Assembly (NCBI GenBank): GCA_025359445.1
Contig: JANYGB010000043.1
Coordinates: 1 to 47,407, forward strand
Source of the DNA: Sphingomonadaceae bacterium
GTDB taxonomy: Bacteria; Pseudomonadota; Alphaproteobacteria; Sphingomonadales; Sphingomonadaceae
Direction of reading: 5' to 3'
DNA length: 47,407 nt
A model generated the notes under the pieces. It was not told the DNA's origin and made no database searches. It was given only the letters and a program-made list of their open reading frames with translations. The number at the start of each line of letters is the position of its first letter. The first letter of the stretch is position 1. Below, in pieces: positions 9,600-18,004 of this stretch. The translations under genes and the position numbers were made by a program.

Positions 9600-9620
9600 G
9601 TGTGACCTGCGTGTGACCTT
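9600..9620. repeat. Short dispersed repeat, GTGTGACC-type, copy 1
   Basis: Two tandem units of GTGTGACC separated by a TGC trinucleotide (GTGTGACCTGCGTGTGACC, then TT). It lies just beyond the stop codon of the minus-strand glutamate dehydrogenase gene. A nearly identical sequence is found just beyond the stop of the minus-strand acyl-CoA synthetase gene at 23189-23209. The function is unknown. Confidence 0.5.
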
Positions 9621-9625
9621 CGGGT

Positions 9626-12600
9626 TTACCGAGCGAGCAAGTTGCGCGCTTGGCTGGCGATCTGGGCGAGCATTGCGGGGGCCACCGGCATGGCGGTCTG
9701 GGCGCGCGCGATCACGGTGCGGAACTGGCTGATCGCGGGGGCTTGCTCATGCGCCCAGCGTTCGACCGCCGCCGCCGCTGCGCCCTGTTTGCCGCCGTTG
9801 CGGCGCAGGAAATCGAGCCGCATCTGCTGGAAATCGCGCGCCAGGCCGTTGACCAGCAAGCGTTCCCACGGGTCCGACGGGCTCATCCGCGCGGCGGTCT
9901 GCTGGGCCCAGTCGAGCCCGAGCCGCGCCCCCAGATCGCTGAATGCAGCGGTTAGCGTGCGCGCGCCGATGCCATTATCTCGCGCCAGCCGGGCGAGCCC
10001 GATCGCGCCGTCCATGTCGAACAGCTTGGCCACTGCGGCACTCTGCGCGGCGGGTGCGCCAGCGGCAACCAATGCGTCGATCATCGCCGCCGACTGGCTG
10101 CGCCCTTCACCCGCCAGCAAGCTGTGGGTGTCGTGCGAAAGTTCGCTCACCCCAGGCTCAAGTTCGGTCACCAGTTGCGATGGCACCAGCGTTCCGCCGC
10201 CAACCCGCAGCAAGTCGGCGATGTGATCGGACATGACCGAGGCGGCACGCTCAAACAGCAGAATGCGTGCGCCTTCGCTCATCGGCTGGATTTCGATGCC
10301 GTGCCAGATCGCGGCCATGCCGAGCAGGCGCTCAGCCGCCACAAATGCTGCCACGACCTGCGCCAGGGTCGCGCCTTCCTCTTCGGCCAATTCGTAGGGA
10401 TGGATCACGCCCAGCCGGTTGATCATGCGGTTGGTCAACCTGGTCGCGATGATTTCGCGCCGCAGCCGATGGGCCGAAATATCGCCCTCAAACTTGCTGC
10501 GCATCTGCGTGGGGAAAGCGGCGAGCAATTCGCCCGAAAATCCCGGATCGTCAGGCAGGGCCGATTCTTCCAGCGCTTCCTGCATCGCCAGCTTGGCGCA
10601 GGACAGCAGCACGGCAAGCTCTGGACGGGTCAGCCCGATCCCTTCCGAGGCGCGGCGCAGCAGCACCTCGGCGTCGGCCAGCCCTTCGGTCTTGCGGTCA
10701 AGCTGGCCAAGCGTCTCGAGCCGCTCGATCAGGTGCATCTGCGCCGGGACCGACTTGGCCCCGCCAGCCTGCGCGATCGACAGCGCGAGCGCCTGCAGCC
10801 GGTTGTCTTCGAGCACCAGCGCGGCAACCTCATCGGTCATCTCGGTAAGCAGCTTGACCCGCGCGGGTTCGGTCAGCCGCCCGGCGCGCTTGGCTCCGGC
10901 CAATGCAATTTTGATGTTGACCTCGTTATCCGAGCAATCGACTCCGGCCGAATTGTCGATGAAGTCGGTGTTTATGCGGCCGCCATTCAGCGCGAACTCG
11001 ATCCGCCCGGCTTGATTGATACCAAGGTTGGCACCCTCGCCGATCACCCTGACCCGCAAGTCCTTGCCGTCGATCCGCAGCGCATCGTTGGCGGGATCGC
11101 CGACCACGGCGTTGTTCTCGGTGCTCGCCTTTACATAAGTCCCGATGCCGCCGAACCACAGGAGATCGGCTTGAGCTTTAAGGATCGCGGCAATCAGCCC
11201 GTCAGAATCGATGCTAGCGGCTTCGATGCCCAACATCGCGCGCACTTCGGGCGTCAGCGGGATATCCTTGAGACTGCGGGAAAAGACCCCGCCGCCGGGC
11301 GAGATCAGGCCCTTGTCGTAATCCTCCCAGCTGGAGCGCGGCAGCGCGAACATGCGGGCACGTTCGGCATGCGACTTTGCGGCATCGGGGGCGGGATCGA
11401 GGAAAATGTGCCGGTGATCGAACGCCGCAACCAACTGCAACGAGGCGGATAACAGCATGCCGTTGCCGAACACGTCGCCCGACATGTCGCCGCAACCGAT
11501 CACGCGGACCGGGTCGGATTGCACATCGACGCCCATTTCAAGGAAGTGCCGCTGGACCGACAGCCATGCGCCCTTGGCGGTGATGCCCATCGCCTTGTGA
11601 TCGTAACCCTTGGAGCCGCCGCTGGCGAAGGCATCGTCGAGCCAGAAGCCGTGCTCCTCGGCGATGGCGTTGGCGGTGTCAGAAAAGGTCGCGGTGCCTT
11701 TGTCGGCGGCGACCACGAAGTAGGGGTCCTGCCCATCGCGGATCACCACCGCTTTGGGATGGACCACTTTGCCGCCGACGATGTTGTCGGTGATCGACAG
11801 AAGTGTGCGGATGAACAGCTTGTAGCTTTCCTTGCCTTCGACCAGCCAGCCATCACGGTCCCGGACGGGATCGGGCAGCCGCTTGGGATAGAACCCGCCT
11901 TTGGCGCCGGTCGGTACGATCACCGCATTCTTGACCCGCTGGGCTTTCATCAGGCCCAGCACTTCGGTGCGGAAATCGTCGCGCCGGTCAGACCATCGAA
12001 GGCCGCCGCGCGCCACCGGTCCGGCGCGCAAGTGGATCCCCTCGACCCGGCGCGAATAAACGAAAATCTCGCGCCACGGCAGCGGCTTGGGCAGCCCCGG
12101 AACCAGCGCCGAATCAAGCTTGAACGCCAGCGCCGCGTCGCCTGCGGGAGCAAAGGCGTTGGTCCGCAACATGGCTTCGACCAGTGAACGATAAAGCCGC
12201 AGCAGCCGGTCATCGTTGATCGCCTGAACGCCCGCCAGCCCGGCGCGAATGTCGCTCTGGGCCTGAGCCTCCGCAGCGGCCCGGTCGCCATCGAACTTGG
12301 GATTGTGGCGCGCTATGAACAGCGCGATCAGCCCGCGGGTAACTTGGGGTGCGTGCTGCAACGCATCGACCACCGTGGGGATGCCAAAGTTCATTCCGGC
12401 CTGGCGCAAGTAGCGATACCACGCGCGCAGCCAGTTTGCTTCCTCGGCGCTGAGCCCGGCGGCGATGATCAGGCGGTTGAACGGATCGTCCTCAGCGTGC
12501 GCATTGAGCACGTCGGCAATCGCCGCCTCGATCGGTTCGGCGCGGCCCAAAAGGTCGATGCAGTCGAGCCCGGCTGGCGCGGTCAGCGCGAAATCGTGGA

Positions 12601-14293
12601 TCGTACCGAGCCGCCCCCCGTCGAGGTCGGTGGGGACATCCTCGATCACCTTAAAACCGAAATTCTCGAGCGCGGGGACGGCGTCAGACAAGGCAATCGC
12701 GCCGCTGCGCTGGTACAGTTTGAGCCGCAGGTCGCCCGCGCTCATCTCGTCCGAACACAGCAGCCGGGCACCGCGGCGCGGGCCTTCTTCGCCCTCGTCG
12801 GCAAGGCGGCGCAGCCGTGCGATATCGGCTGCCGCTTCGGCTGCACCATAGGCGCTGCGATAGCTCTGCGGGAAGGCTTCGGCAAAGCGCATCGCAATAG
12901 CAGCGGCGCGCGAAGGGTCTTCGCTGGCGGCAATCTCGGCTTCGACCGCGTCGGTCCACCCGCGCACCATCGTCTGCAATTGCACATCGAGGCGGGCTTC
13001 GTCGGGCTCGGGCGTGCCATCACGGATATCGAGCACGTAGCGGATCAGCGCGAGGTTGTTGCCCTCGACTTGCAGGCTCCAGTCGAGCACCGGAGCGCCT
13101 GCGGCATGGCTCAGCATCTCGCCAATGGCGAGCCGGACGTCGGTCGAAAGCGCGTCGCGCGGCAGCCAGACAAACGCGAACAAGTGCCGCTCAAGCGGGG
13201 CCTGAACCAGCGCCAGGCGCGGGCGGGGGCGATCGACCAGGCTCATCATCGCGGTGGCGATGCGTTCAAGGTCGGCGTCGGAAAAGCCGATCAGCAAGTC
13301 ATGCGGCAGCGCGGTCAGCGCGTGGACCAGCGCCTTGCCAGCGTGACCGTTGGCGGCAAAGCCGAACTTGGCCATCAGTTCGGCGAGTTGCGCGCGCATC
13401 CGGGGGATCCGGTCGGGCGCAGCGGCGAGCGCAGCACTGGTCCACACTCCGGCGTGGACCGACAGCGCGGTGACCTTGCCGCCCTCGACTTGCGGCACGA
13501 GGAACAGGTCGAGCGGAACCCGGCGGTGGACGTTCGAGATGAGGTTGCTCTTGATGATCAGCGGGACACGCCCGCCGCTCTTGGCCTCGTTGTCGAACCA
13601 GGCAAAGGCGCGATCGAACGAGGCCGGGGCGAGCACTTGCTTGGCGCTTTTCTTGCAGATCCCCAGCGCATCGGTTTGGCTGCCATCGCGCATCCGGGTG
13701 ACATGGCCAAGTTGAGTCAGCATGCCGTCCTTGAACCAGCGGAGCAGGGCAGCACCTTCGCCTCCGCCGAGCCCATCGGCATCGCGGCCCATTGTTTCCT
13801 GCAACCGCGGCCAATCGGCCACCGCCACCTTTACGTCGGTCAGCGTTGCGGTCAGCGCGGTTTCAAGCGCCCGCCGCACCCGGGCATCGCCGCGCTCGGT
13901 TTCAAGGTAGATCATGCTCTCGCGCTTCTCGCCGGCAGTGTGCGGGTCAAGCACTTCGAGCAGCTGGCCCGCAGCATCGCGGCGCACTGCCATCACCGGA
14001 TGCAGCAGCCGGTCGATGCCCAAGCCATGCGCGGCGATCGTCGCCGAGATCGAATCGACCAGAAACGGCATGTCGTCGTTAATCAGCGCGATCCGCATGA
14101 ACCGGTCGCTGGCACTCCCCGAAATCGATTCGATGACGATGCCGGCCTGCCCGGGATCGCGCGAGGCAGCGGCGGCAAGAACGAACGCAGCAGCCTGATC
14201 GAGACCCTGCGGACTGAAACAAGGATCGCCCGGAAGCAATGAATCGGCCAGTTGACGGGCGAGCGCAATGCTCAGTGCAGACTTCGAACTCAT
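9626..14293 (-). CDS. gdh: NAD-specific glutamate dehydrogenase, large (~170-180 kDa) type
   Basis: A 1555-residue enzyme that oxidatively deaminates glutamate to 2-oxoglutarate and ammonium. It belongs to the large bacterial NAD-GDH class (Pseudomonas GdhB, Caulobacter GdhZ). The first ~700 residues are the regulatory/ACT-like N-terminal region of this class (INDDMPFLVDSISATIAAHGL near the start). The catalytic core begins at ~760 with GPVARGGLRWSDRRDDFRTE, LGLMKAQRVKNAVIVPTGAK and GGFYPKRLP. GCGDMSGDVFGNGML is the NAD-binding region and VIGEGANLGINQAGRIEFA follows. The start at 14293 is chosen because the family N-terminus (MSSKSALSIAL...) begins there and a CAGGAG site precedes it; the frame stays open to 14413 without a ribosome site. 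It is the largest gene in the window and probably monocistronic. Confidence 0.95.
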   Translation of the reverse strand: MSSKSALSIALARQLADSLLPGDPCFSPQGLDQAAAFVLAAAASRDPGQAGIVIESISGSASDRFMRIALINDDMPFLVDSISATIAAHGLGIDRLLHPVMAVRRDAAGQLLEVLDPHTAGEKRESMIYLETERGDARVRRALETALTATLTDVKVAVADWPRLQETMGRDADGLGGGEGAALLRWFKDGMLTQLGHVTRMRDGSQTDALGICKKSAKQVLAPASFDRAFAWFDNEAKSGGRVPLIIKSNLISNVHRRVPLDLFLVPQVEGGKVTALSVHAGVWTSAALAAAPDRIPRMRAQLAELMAKFGFAANGHAGKALVHALTALPHDLLIGFSDADLERIATAMMSLVDRPRPRLALVQAPLERHLFAFVWLPRDALSTDVRLAIGEMLSHAAGAPVLDWSLQVEGNNLALIRYVLDIRDGTPEPDEARLDVQLQTMVRGWTDAVEAEIAASEDPSRAAAIAMRFAEAFPQSYRSAYGAAEAAADIARLRRLADEGEEGPRRGARLLCSDEMSAGDLRLKLYQRSGAIALSDAVPALENFGFKVIEDVPTDLDGGRLGTIHDFALTAPAGLDCIDLLGRAEPIEAAIADVLNAHAEDDPFNRLIIAAGLSAEEANWLRAWYRYLRQAGMNFGIPTVVDALQHAPQVTRGLIALFIARHNPKFDGDRAAAEAQAQSDIRAGLAGVQAINDDRLLRLYRSLVEAMLRTNAFAPAGDAALAFKLDSALVPGLPKPLPWREIFVYSRRVEGIHLRAGPVARGGLRWSDRRDDFRTEVLGLMKAQRVKNAVIVPTGAKGGFYPKRLPDPVRDRDGWLVEGKESYKLFIRTLLSITDNIVGGKVVHPKAVVIRDGQDPYFVVAADKGTATFSDTANAIAEEHGFWLDDAFASGGSKGYDHKAMGITAKGAWLSVQRHFLEMGVDVQSDPVRVIGCGDMSGDVFGNGMLLSASLQLVAAFDHRHIFLDPAPDAAKSHAERARMFALPRSSWEDYDKGLISPGGGVFSRSLKDIPLTPEVRAMLGIEAASIDSDGLIAAILKAQADLLWFGGIGTYVKASTENNAVVGDPANDALRIDGKDLRVRVIGEGANLGINQAGRIEFALNGGRINTDFIDNSAGVDCSDNEVNIKIALAGAKRAGRLTEPARVKLLTEMTDEVAALVLEDNRLQALALSIAQAGGAKSVPAQMHLIERLETLGQLDRKTEGLADAEVLLRRASEGIGLTRPELAVLLSCAKLAMQEALEESALPDDPGFSGELLAAFPTQMRSKFEGDISAHRLRREIIATRLTNRMINRLGVIHPYELAEEEGATLAQVVAAFVAAERLLGMAAIWHGIEIQPMSEGARILLFERAASVMSDHIADLLRVGGGTLVPSQLVTELEPGVSELSHDTHSLLAGEGRSQSAAMIDALVAAGAPAAQSAAVAKLFDMDGAIGLARLARDNGIGARTLTAAFSDLGARLGLDWAQQTAARMSPSDPWERLLVNGLARDFQQMRLDFLRRNGGKQGAAAAAVERWAHEQAPAISQFRTVIARAQTAMPVAPAMLAQIASQARNLLAR

Positions 14294-14437
14294 CGACCAT
14301 GCTCCTGCGGCGCAGCGCCTTCCGATGGCCCCGATGCCGTTCCTGCTTGTTATATTATTGCCAATTAACGTAGCAATTATGCGCACTGTAGAAGCATGGA
14401 ATGAGCAGTGCAACCATCTGCCCCTAGGGATTTGGGC

Positions 14438-15433
14438 CTAATTCAGCGCAGCGGCGGTCAATTCGAGCGAGCGTTGCCGCGCGGCCGGATCGAAGGTCGC
14501 GCCCGAGACGATAATTTCGTCGGCGGCAGTGCGTTCGACAAATTGCGCAATGGATGAAGCCACAGTTGCGGGACTGCCAACCGCACTGACCTGGCGCATG
14601 TGCTCGAGCATCGCCAGCTGGCCCGGCGGCAGGGTCTGGCGGTAGCCCGGCACCGGCGGCTTGAGCCGGCCCGGCGTGCCGCTGCGCAGCGCGACAAAGC
14701 TCTGGTCGATCGACGAGGCGAGCAGCACCGCCTCTTCGTCGCTGTCCGCCGCGATGACGTTCATCGCCGCTATCACGTGCGGGCGTTCAAGCGCAGCGGA
14801 GGGGCGGAACTGGCGGCGATACAATTCGAGCGCAGCATCGAGAGCATCGGGCGCGAAATGCGAGGCGAAGGCATAGGGCAACCCCAGCGCGGCGGCGAGC
14901 TGTGCGCCGAACGTGCTCGAACCCAGGATCCACATCTCGACCGCCGCGCCTAATCCGGGGGTCGCCCGCAAGGCCAGTTCGGGCTCTCCGGTGAACAGCG
15001 CGCGCAGTTCGACCACATCCTGCGGGAAGTATTCCGATGCGCGCCCCACATCCTTGCGCAGCGCCTGCGCGATCCGCATGTCAGCCCCCGGCGCGCGGCC
15101 CAGGCCAAGGTCGATCCGGCCCGGGTAAAGCGCGTCTAGTGTGCCGAACTGTTCGGCGATCACGAACGGATTGTGGTTGGGCAGCATGATCCCGCCCGCG
15201 CCAATCCGGATGGTGCTGGTTGCGGCACCAATATGCGCGAGCACCACCGATGTGGCACCGCCCGCCACGCCGTCCATCCCGTGATGCTCGGCCACCCAGA
15301 AGCGGTTGTAACCGGCAGCTTCTGCGGTCCGCGCCAAGGCAGCGGCGTCGGCTAGAGCCGCAGCGGGCGTAGCGCCCTCACGCACGGGAATGAGGTCAAG
15401 GACGGACAGCTGGGGTGCGTTGGGTGTGTTCAC
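14438..15433 (-). CDS. LLM-class flavin-dependent oxidoreductase (luciferase-like)
   Basis: A 331-residue TIM-barrel flavoprotein of the bacterial luciferase superfamily. Family landmarks are GYNRFWVAEHHGMDGVAGG (~41-59), IGAGGIMLPNHNPFVIAEQFGTLD (split as IGAGGIMLPNHNP and FVIAEQFGTLD) and YPGRIDLGLGRAPGAD. It matches the YhbW-type subgroup of LLM proteins, whose substrates are mostly unknown; it lacks the alkanesulfonate-monooxygenase pattern seen in the other LLM gene at 33027. Its start overlaps the stop of the upstream TPR gene by four bases (ATGA), so the two are coupled. It is probably cytosolic and uses FMN(H2) or F420-like chemistry by family analogy. Confidence 0.88.
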   Translation of the reverse strand: MNTPNAPQLSVLDLIPVREGATPAAALADAAALARTAEAAGYNRFWVAEHHGMDGVAGGATSVVLAHIGAATSTIRIGAGGIMLPNHNPFVIAEQFGTLDALYPGRIDLGLGRAPGADMRIAQALRKDVGRASEYFPQDVVELRALFTGEPELALRATPGLGAAVEMWILGSSTFGAQLAAALGLPYAFASHFAPDALDAALELYRRQFRPSAALERPHVIAAMNVIAADSDEEAVLLASSIDQSFVALRSGTPGRLKPPVPGYRQTLPPGQLAMLEHMRQVSAVGSPATVASSIAQFVERTAADEIIVSGATFDPAARQRSLELTAAALN

Positions 15434-16287
15434 TTGGGCGTTGATGCGCGCGGCGGGCCCAGCTGGTCAAGATAACCTTGCGCGGTTTTGGCGAACTGGC
15501 TGCCGGGCGCGGCCTTGATTACCGACTGCCAGCTGAGCCGCGCCGATTCGTCGCGGCCCGATTGGACCGCGATCACCCCGGCCTCAAGCCCGATCTCGGG
15601 ATCGACCGGCATCAGCGCGGCGGCGCGTTCGATCTGTTGCTGAGCCGCAGCCAGCTTGCCCTCGCGCCGCGACAGTGTGGCTGAGAGCAGCCAGGCCTGA
15701 TAATTTCCGGGCAATTCATAGCGCGCTTCTTCCAGCGCCGATGACGCTTCGGCGGTACGTCCCAATGCAACCAACGCGCGGGCGCGGTCGATCTGGATCA
15801 CCCCGTTGAGCTTGCCGTCGGCGGCCTGATGCGCCTCGCCGTGCGCATGGTCGAGCGCATCGAGACCGGCGACCGTATTGCCGGTCACCAGCAAGGCATT
15901 GCCCGCCAGCGCGCCCAGCCGCGCGCGTTCGCCCGGCTCGCTTGCCGGGGTATCGTCGCGCGCGGACAGGAACAGCGCGGCCGCTTCGTCCCAGCTGTCC
16001 GTTCGGGTCAAGGCCATCGCCTTGCATTGTTTGGCCCCGGCGCGGTCGCTTGGCGTCTTGGCGGCGGCAAGCCAACCTTCCGCCTCGTCGATCCCGCCCG
16101 AAGGATCGGACATGGCGAGCTGAAGGCAGTTCTGCAGCTCGGGTGATTGCGGTGCGGCAAGAGGGGGAGCGGGCTGGATGATCGCGGCAGGTGCCTTGCG
16201 GTCGCGGGTGGGCAGCGGCGCTTGCGGCAGCCCTCCGCCGGGTCCGATCTGTGCCAGCAGCGGCAGCAGCAAGGTGGCAAGGGGCAT
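15430..16287 (-). CDS. Tetratricopeptide-repeat protein, probably exported
   Basis: A 285-residue protein with a short hydrophobic N-terminus (PLATLLLPLLAQIG) that may act as a signal peptide, a proline-rich linker (~18-50) and about five helical TPR-like repeats over residues 50-270. Examples are DEAEGWLAAAKTPSDRAGAK and EIGLEAGVIAVQSGRDESAR. TPRs act as protein-interaction scaffolds, so a periplasmic or outer-membrane-associated partner role is plausible, but no specific function can be named. The start at 16287 has GGAG six bases upstream. It is coupled to the LLM gene downstream (four-base overlap) and lies 15 bases after the hydrolase gene, so it belongs to the minus-strand operon that starts at the small membrane protein near 17862. 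Confidence 0.75.
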   Translation of the reverse strand: MPLATLLLPLLAQIGPGGGLPQAPLPTRDRKAPAAIIQPAPPLAAPQSPELQNCLQLAMSDPSGGIDEAEGWLAAAKTPSDRAGAKQCKAMALTRTDSWDEAAALFLSARDDTPASEPGERARLGALAGNALLVTGNTVAGLDALDHAHGEAHQAADGKLNGVIQIDRARALVALGRTAEASSALEEARYELPGNYQAWLLSATLSRREGKLAAAQQQIERAAALMPVDPEIGLEAGVIAVQSGRDESARLSWQSVIKAAPGSQFAKTAQGYLDQLGPPRASTPK

Positions 16288-16302
16288 GGAATACTCCGAA
16301 AT

Positions 16303-17034
16303 TCAGGGCAGCGCGGCGAGGGTTTGCAGCAGCAATGCGATATCGCTTGTCCGCGATAGCCGGTGGTCGCCGTCCTTGACCAGGCAGACCTGCACATCGG
16401 CTGAACGCAGCGCCTGCGCAAGCCGCAGCGCGGTCCCCCACGGCACGTCCGGGTCGTGCTGCCCGTGGAGCAACCGCACCGGGCAAGTCAGGTCGATCTC
16501 ACGATCAAGCAGCAGCTGCACTTGTCCGTCGCGCCAGAACCCGGGCCAAGTCGGGGTAGGTTCGGGGCCATAGGGATTGTCTTCCAGCACCGTCTCGCCC
16601 ACCGCGAGCTGGGCCTGTTGTTCGGCAGTATAGCCCCAGTCGGTGAAATCCGGCGCAGCGGCAATCCCGACCAGCGCGGCGACCCGGTCAGGAATGGCGA
16701 GCGCGATTAGCACCATCAGCCACCCGCCCATCGACGAGCCGACCAGCACCACCGGGCCGTCACATTGAGCCGCGATCAGCCCGAGCACCTCATCGCGCCA
16801 GCGGCTTAGCGCGCCCTCCGCGAAATCGCCTTCGCTCTCACCGCAGCCCGAATAGTCGAGCAGCAGGCAAGCCCGGCCCTGCGCCTTGGCCCAATCGAGC
16901 ACCGCCTGCGCCTTCGATCCGGCCATGTCGGACATATAGCCCGGCAGGAACACCAAGGTTGGTCCGTGGCCGGCAGCGAAGCGATACGCAATGCGCCGCC
17001 CCGTGGCGGTAGAAAGGAACTGTGTTTCGCTCAC
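16303..17034 (-). CDS. Alpha/beta hydrolase, ABHD10-like
   Basis: A 243-residue hydrolase with the complete catalytic signature. The nucleophile elbow is GSSMGGW, an acidic residue lies in HGQHDPDVPW, and the His is in DGDHRLSR near the C-terminus. The segments LVFLPGYMSDMAGSKAQAV and LLDYSGCGESEGDFAEG are characteristic of the ABHD10 subgroup, which in mitochondria acts as an acyl-protein thioesterase or glucuronide esterase. The natural substrate here is unknown. The start is uncertain: GTG at 17034 gives the usual N-terminus (ETQFLSTATGRRIAYR) and has an AAGG site. An in-frame GTG at 17070 would overlap the XRE gene by eight bases. Confidence 0.8.
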   Translation of the reverse strand: MSETQFLSTATGRRIAYRFAAGHGPTLVFLPGYMSDMAGSKAQAVLDWAKAQGRACLLLDYSGCGESEGDFAEGALSRWRDEVLGLIAAQCDGPVVLVGSSMGGWLMVLIALAIPDRVAALVGIAAAPDFTDWGYTAEQQAQLAVGETVLEDNPYGPEPTPTWPGFWRDGQVQLLLDREIDLTCPVRLLHGQHDPDVPWGTALRLAQALRSADVQVCLVKDGDHRLSRTSDIALLLQTLAALP

Positions 17035-17062
17035 CCCGCCGCCTTGCCCGACCGCAGGCCCA

Positions 17063-17254
17063 TCAGTCACGCACGAATATCGCCTCTATGCTTTCTTCGA
17101 ACAGGTCGGCGATGCGGAAGGCCAGCGGCAACGACGGATCGTACTTGCCGGTCTCGATCGCGTTGACGCTCTGCCGGCTGACTCCCAGCCGCTCGGCCAG
17201 ATCCTGCTGGCTCCAGCTGCGTTCCGCGCGCAGCACTTTGAGGCGGTTGTTCAT
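17063..17254 (-). CDS. XRE-family transcriptional regulator (63 aa)
   Basis: A minimal Cro/C1-type helix-turn-helix protein. The recognition region SQQDLAERLGVSRQSVNAIE spans ~15-34, followed by TGKYDPSLPLAFRIADLFE and a short tail ending IFVRD. This is the YgzD/YobD-like compact regulator family, which is frequently encoded beside a small integral membrane protein. Its start overlaps the stop of the upstream membrane-protein gene by four bases (ATGA at 17251-17254), so the pair is translationally coupled. The likely role is to repress its own operon. No operator can be identified with confidence. Confidence 0.88.
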   Translation of the reverse strand: MNNRLKVLRAERSWSQQDLAERLGVSRQSVNAIETGKYDPSLPLAFRIADLFEESIEAIFVRD

Positions 17255-17682
17255 GGACAGCCGCCGGAGCTGTCACCGAACGTGCGGCGATTGACCAGTT
17301 GACCGACTGCCAATCCGAGGCACCAGATCGGGAATACGAAGAAAACCGGCAGTTTCGGCACCTCGGGTGAAAACAGCTCTAGGATGCCCCAGAAGCTGGT
17401 GATGCCCATCGTCAGCCCGGTCGCCACCATCGCCTTGCGCACTTCAAGCAGCCGCAGATATTCGTCATCAAGTTCGATCAGCATCCGGGCCATGGCCCAT
17501 AGCCAGCCAATGACTGCCAGCCCCGGCAAGGCCGCGATGGTAATGGTCGTGAAGTTCGCGGGTGCCTTGTCGGGGATCAGCCAGGTCGCCAGCGCGATCC
17601 CTGCGACGTAAGCAGCAGTGATTGGAATGAAGCGCCGCCGATAGCGCCGAAATGCCGGGTTTGCAGATGCCGCCTTGTCCAT
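17251..17682 (-). CDS. Small integral membrane protein paired with XRE regulator
   Basis: A 143-residue protein with four predicted membrane segments (about residues 18-37, 45-66, 88-105, 112-132) separated by short charged loops (ARMLIELDDEYLRLLEVRKA). Proteins of this shape are recurrently encoded immediately before compact XRE regulators in alphaproteobacteria, but I know of no assigned function. The start at 17682 follows a GAGGT ribosome site that lies within the end of the preceding small gene. It overlaps the XRE gene by four bases. It may be the membrane partner or target of the regulator. Confidence 0.75.
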   Translation of the reverse strand: MDKAASANPAFRRYRRRFIPITAAYVAGIALATWLIPDKAPANFTTITIAALPGLAVIGWLWAMARMLIELDDEYLRLLEVRKAMVATGLTMGITSFWGILELFSPEVPKLPVFFVFPIWCLGLAVGQLVNRRTFGDSSGGCP

Positions 17683-17685
17683 CGC

Positions 17686-17862
17686 TCAGACCTCTCTGTG
17701 GCTGCGGCTAAGGCAGTCACGGCCGCGGGTCACCACCCACAGCGCTGGCAAGATGGCGAACATTGTCGCCGCATCGCGATCGGTGATCAGGCCGACGAAG
17801 TTTGCCAGCGCCAACGTCAAAAAAGCGGCGGCCCAGCAGAGATCAGTGCGAATTGGGGTCAT
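17686..17862 (-). CDS. Hypothetical small membrane protein (58 aa)
   Basis: A 58-residue protein starting MTPIRTDLC with two hydrophobic stretches (about residues 8-25 and 33-45) and a basic tail (RGRDCLSRSHREV). It is not recognised. The start at 17862 has an AAGGA site ~10 bases upstream; a TTG at 17883 would add seven residues but has no support. It is the first gene of the minus-strand operon continuing into the membrane protein, XRE regulator, hydrolase, TPR and LLM genes. A TTGACA hexamer on the minus strand (17922-17917) could be the -35 element of the operon promoter. Confidence 0.55.
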   Translation of the reverse strand: MTPIRTDLCWAAAFLTLALANFVGLITDRDAATMFAILPALWVVTRGRDCLSRSHREV

Positions 17863-17946
17863 GGTCAAGTGTCCTTGCAACAAAGTAAAGGTGACTTGTC
17901 ATGAGTCGTAGCGAGTGTCAAGCGAACTTGTCTTTTGCCACTCACA

Positions 17947-17964
17947 CCGACATTGCCCTGTCAT
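17947..17964 (+). promoter_or_regulatory. Candidate Pho box upstream of phoD-like gene
   Basis: Two 7-mers with a 4-base spacer: CCGACAT, then TGCC, then CTGTCAT. The PhoB consensus is CTGTCAT repeated with a 4-base AT-rich spacer; the second unit is perfect and the first matches 5 of 7. A weaker third unit (CTCGGTT) follows four bases later. It lies 41 bases before the alkaline phosphatase start, where a PhoB-activated promoter would be expected. The spacer is not AT-rich, so confidence is moderate. Confidence 0.4.
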
Positions 17965-18004
17965 GAAACTCGGTTAGTCTGCCGCAAAAATCAGGGAGAT
18001 AGCG

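Noticed and set aside
12305..14242. 645-codon plus-strand open frame opposite glutamate dehydrogenase
   Set aside because: High-GC shadow frame without recognisable domains; the minus strand encodes an unmistakable NAD-GDH.
14438..15433. LLM flavoprotein as a second sulfonate monooxygenase
   Set aside because: It has YhbW-type motifs (VAEHHGMDG, LGLGRAPGAD) and lacks the SsuD Arg/His (RVHVIVR) and SGYPH blocks; it is also far from the sulfoquinovose operon.
17731..17944. Toxin-antitoxin locus around the XRE gene
   Set aside because: The neighbours are polytopic membrane proteins with no toxin family features, and the XRE type is the compact regulator class that is usually not an antitoxin.
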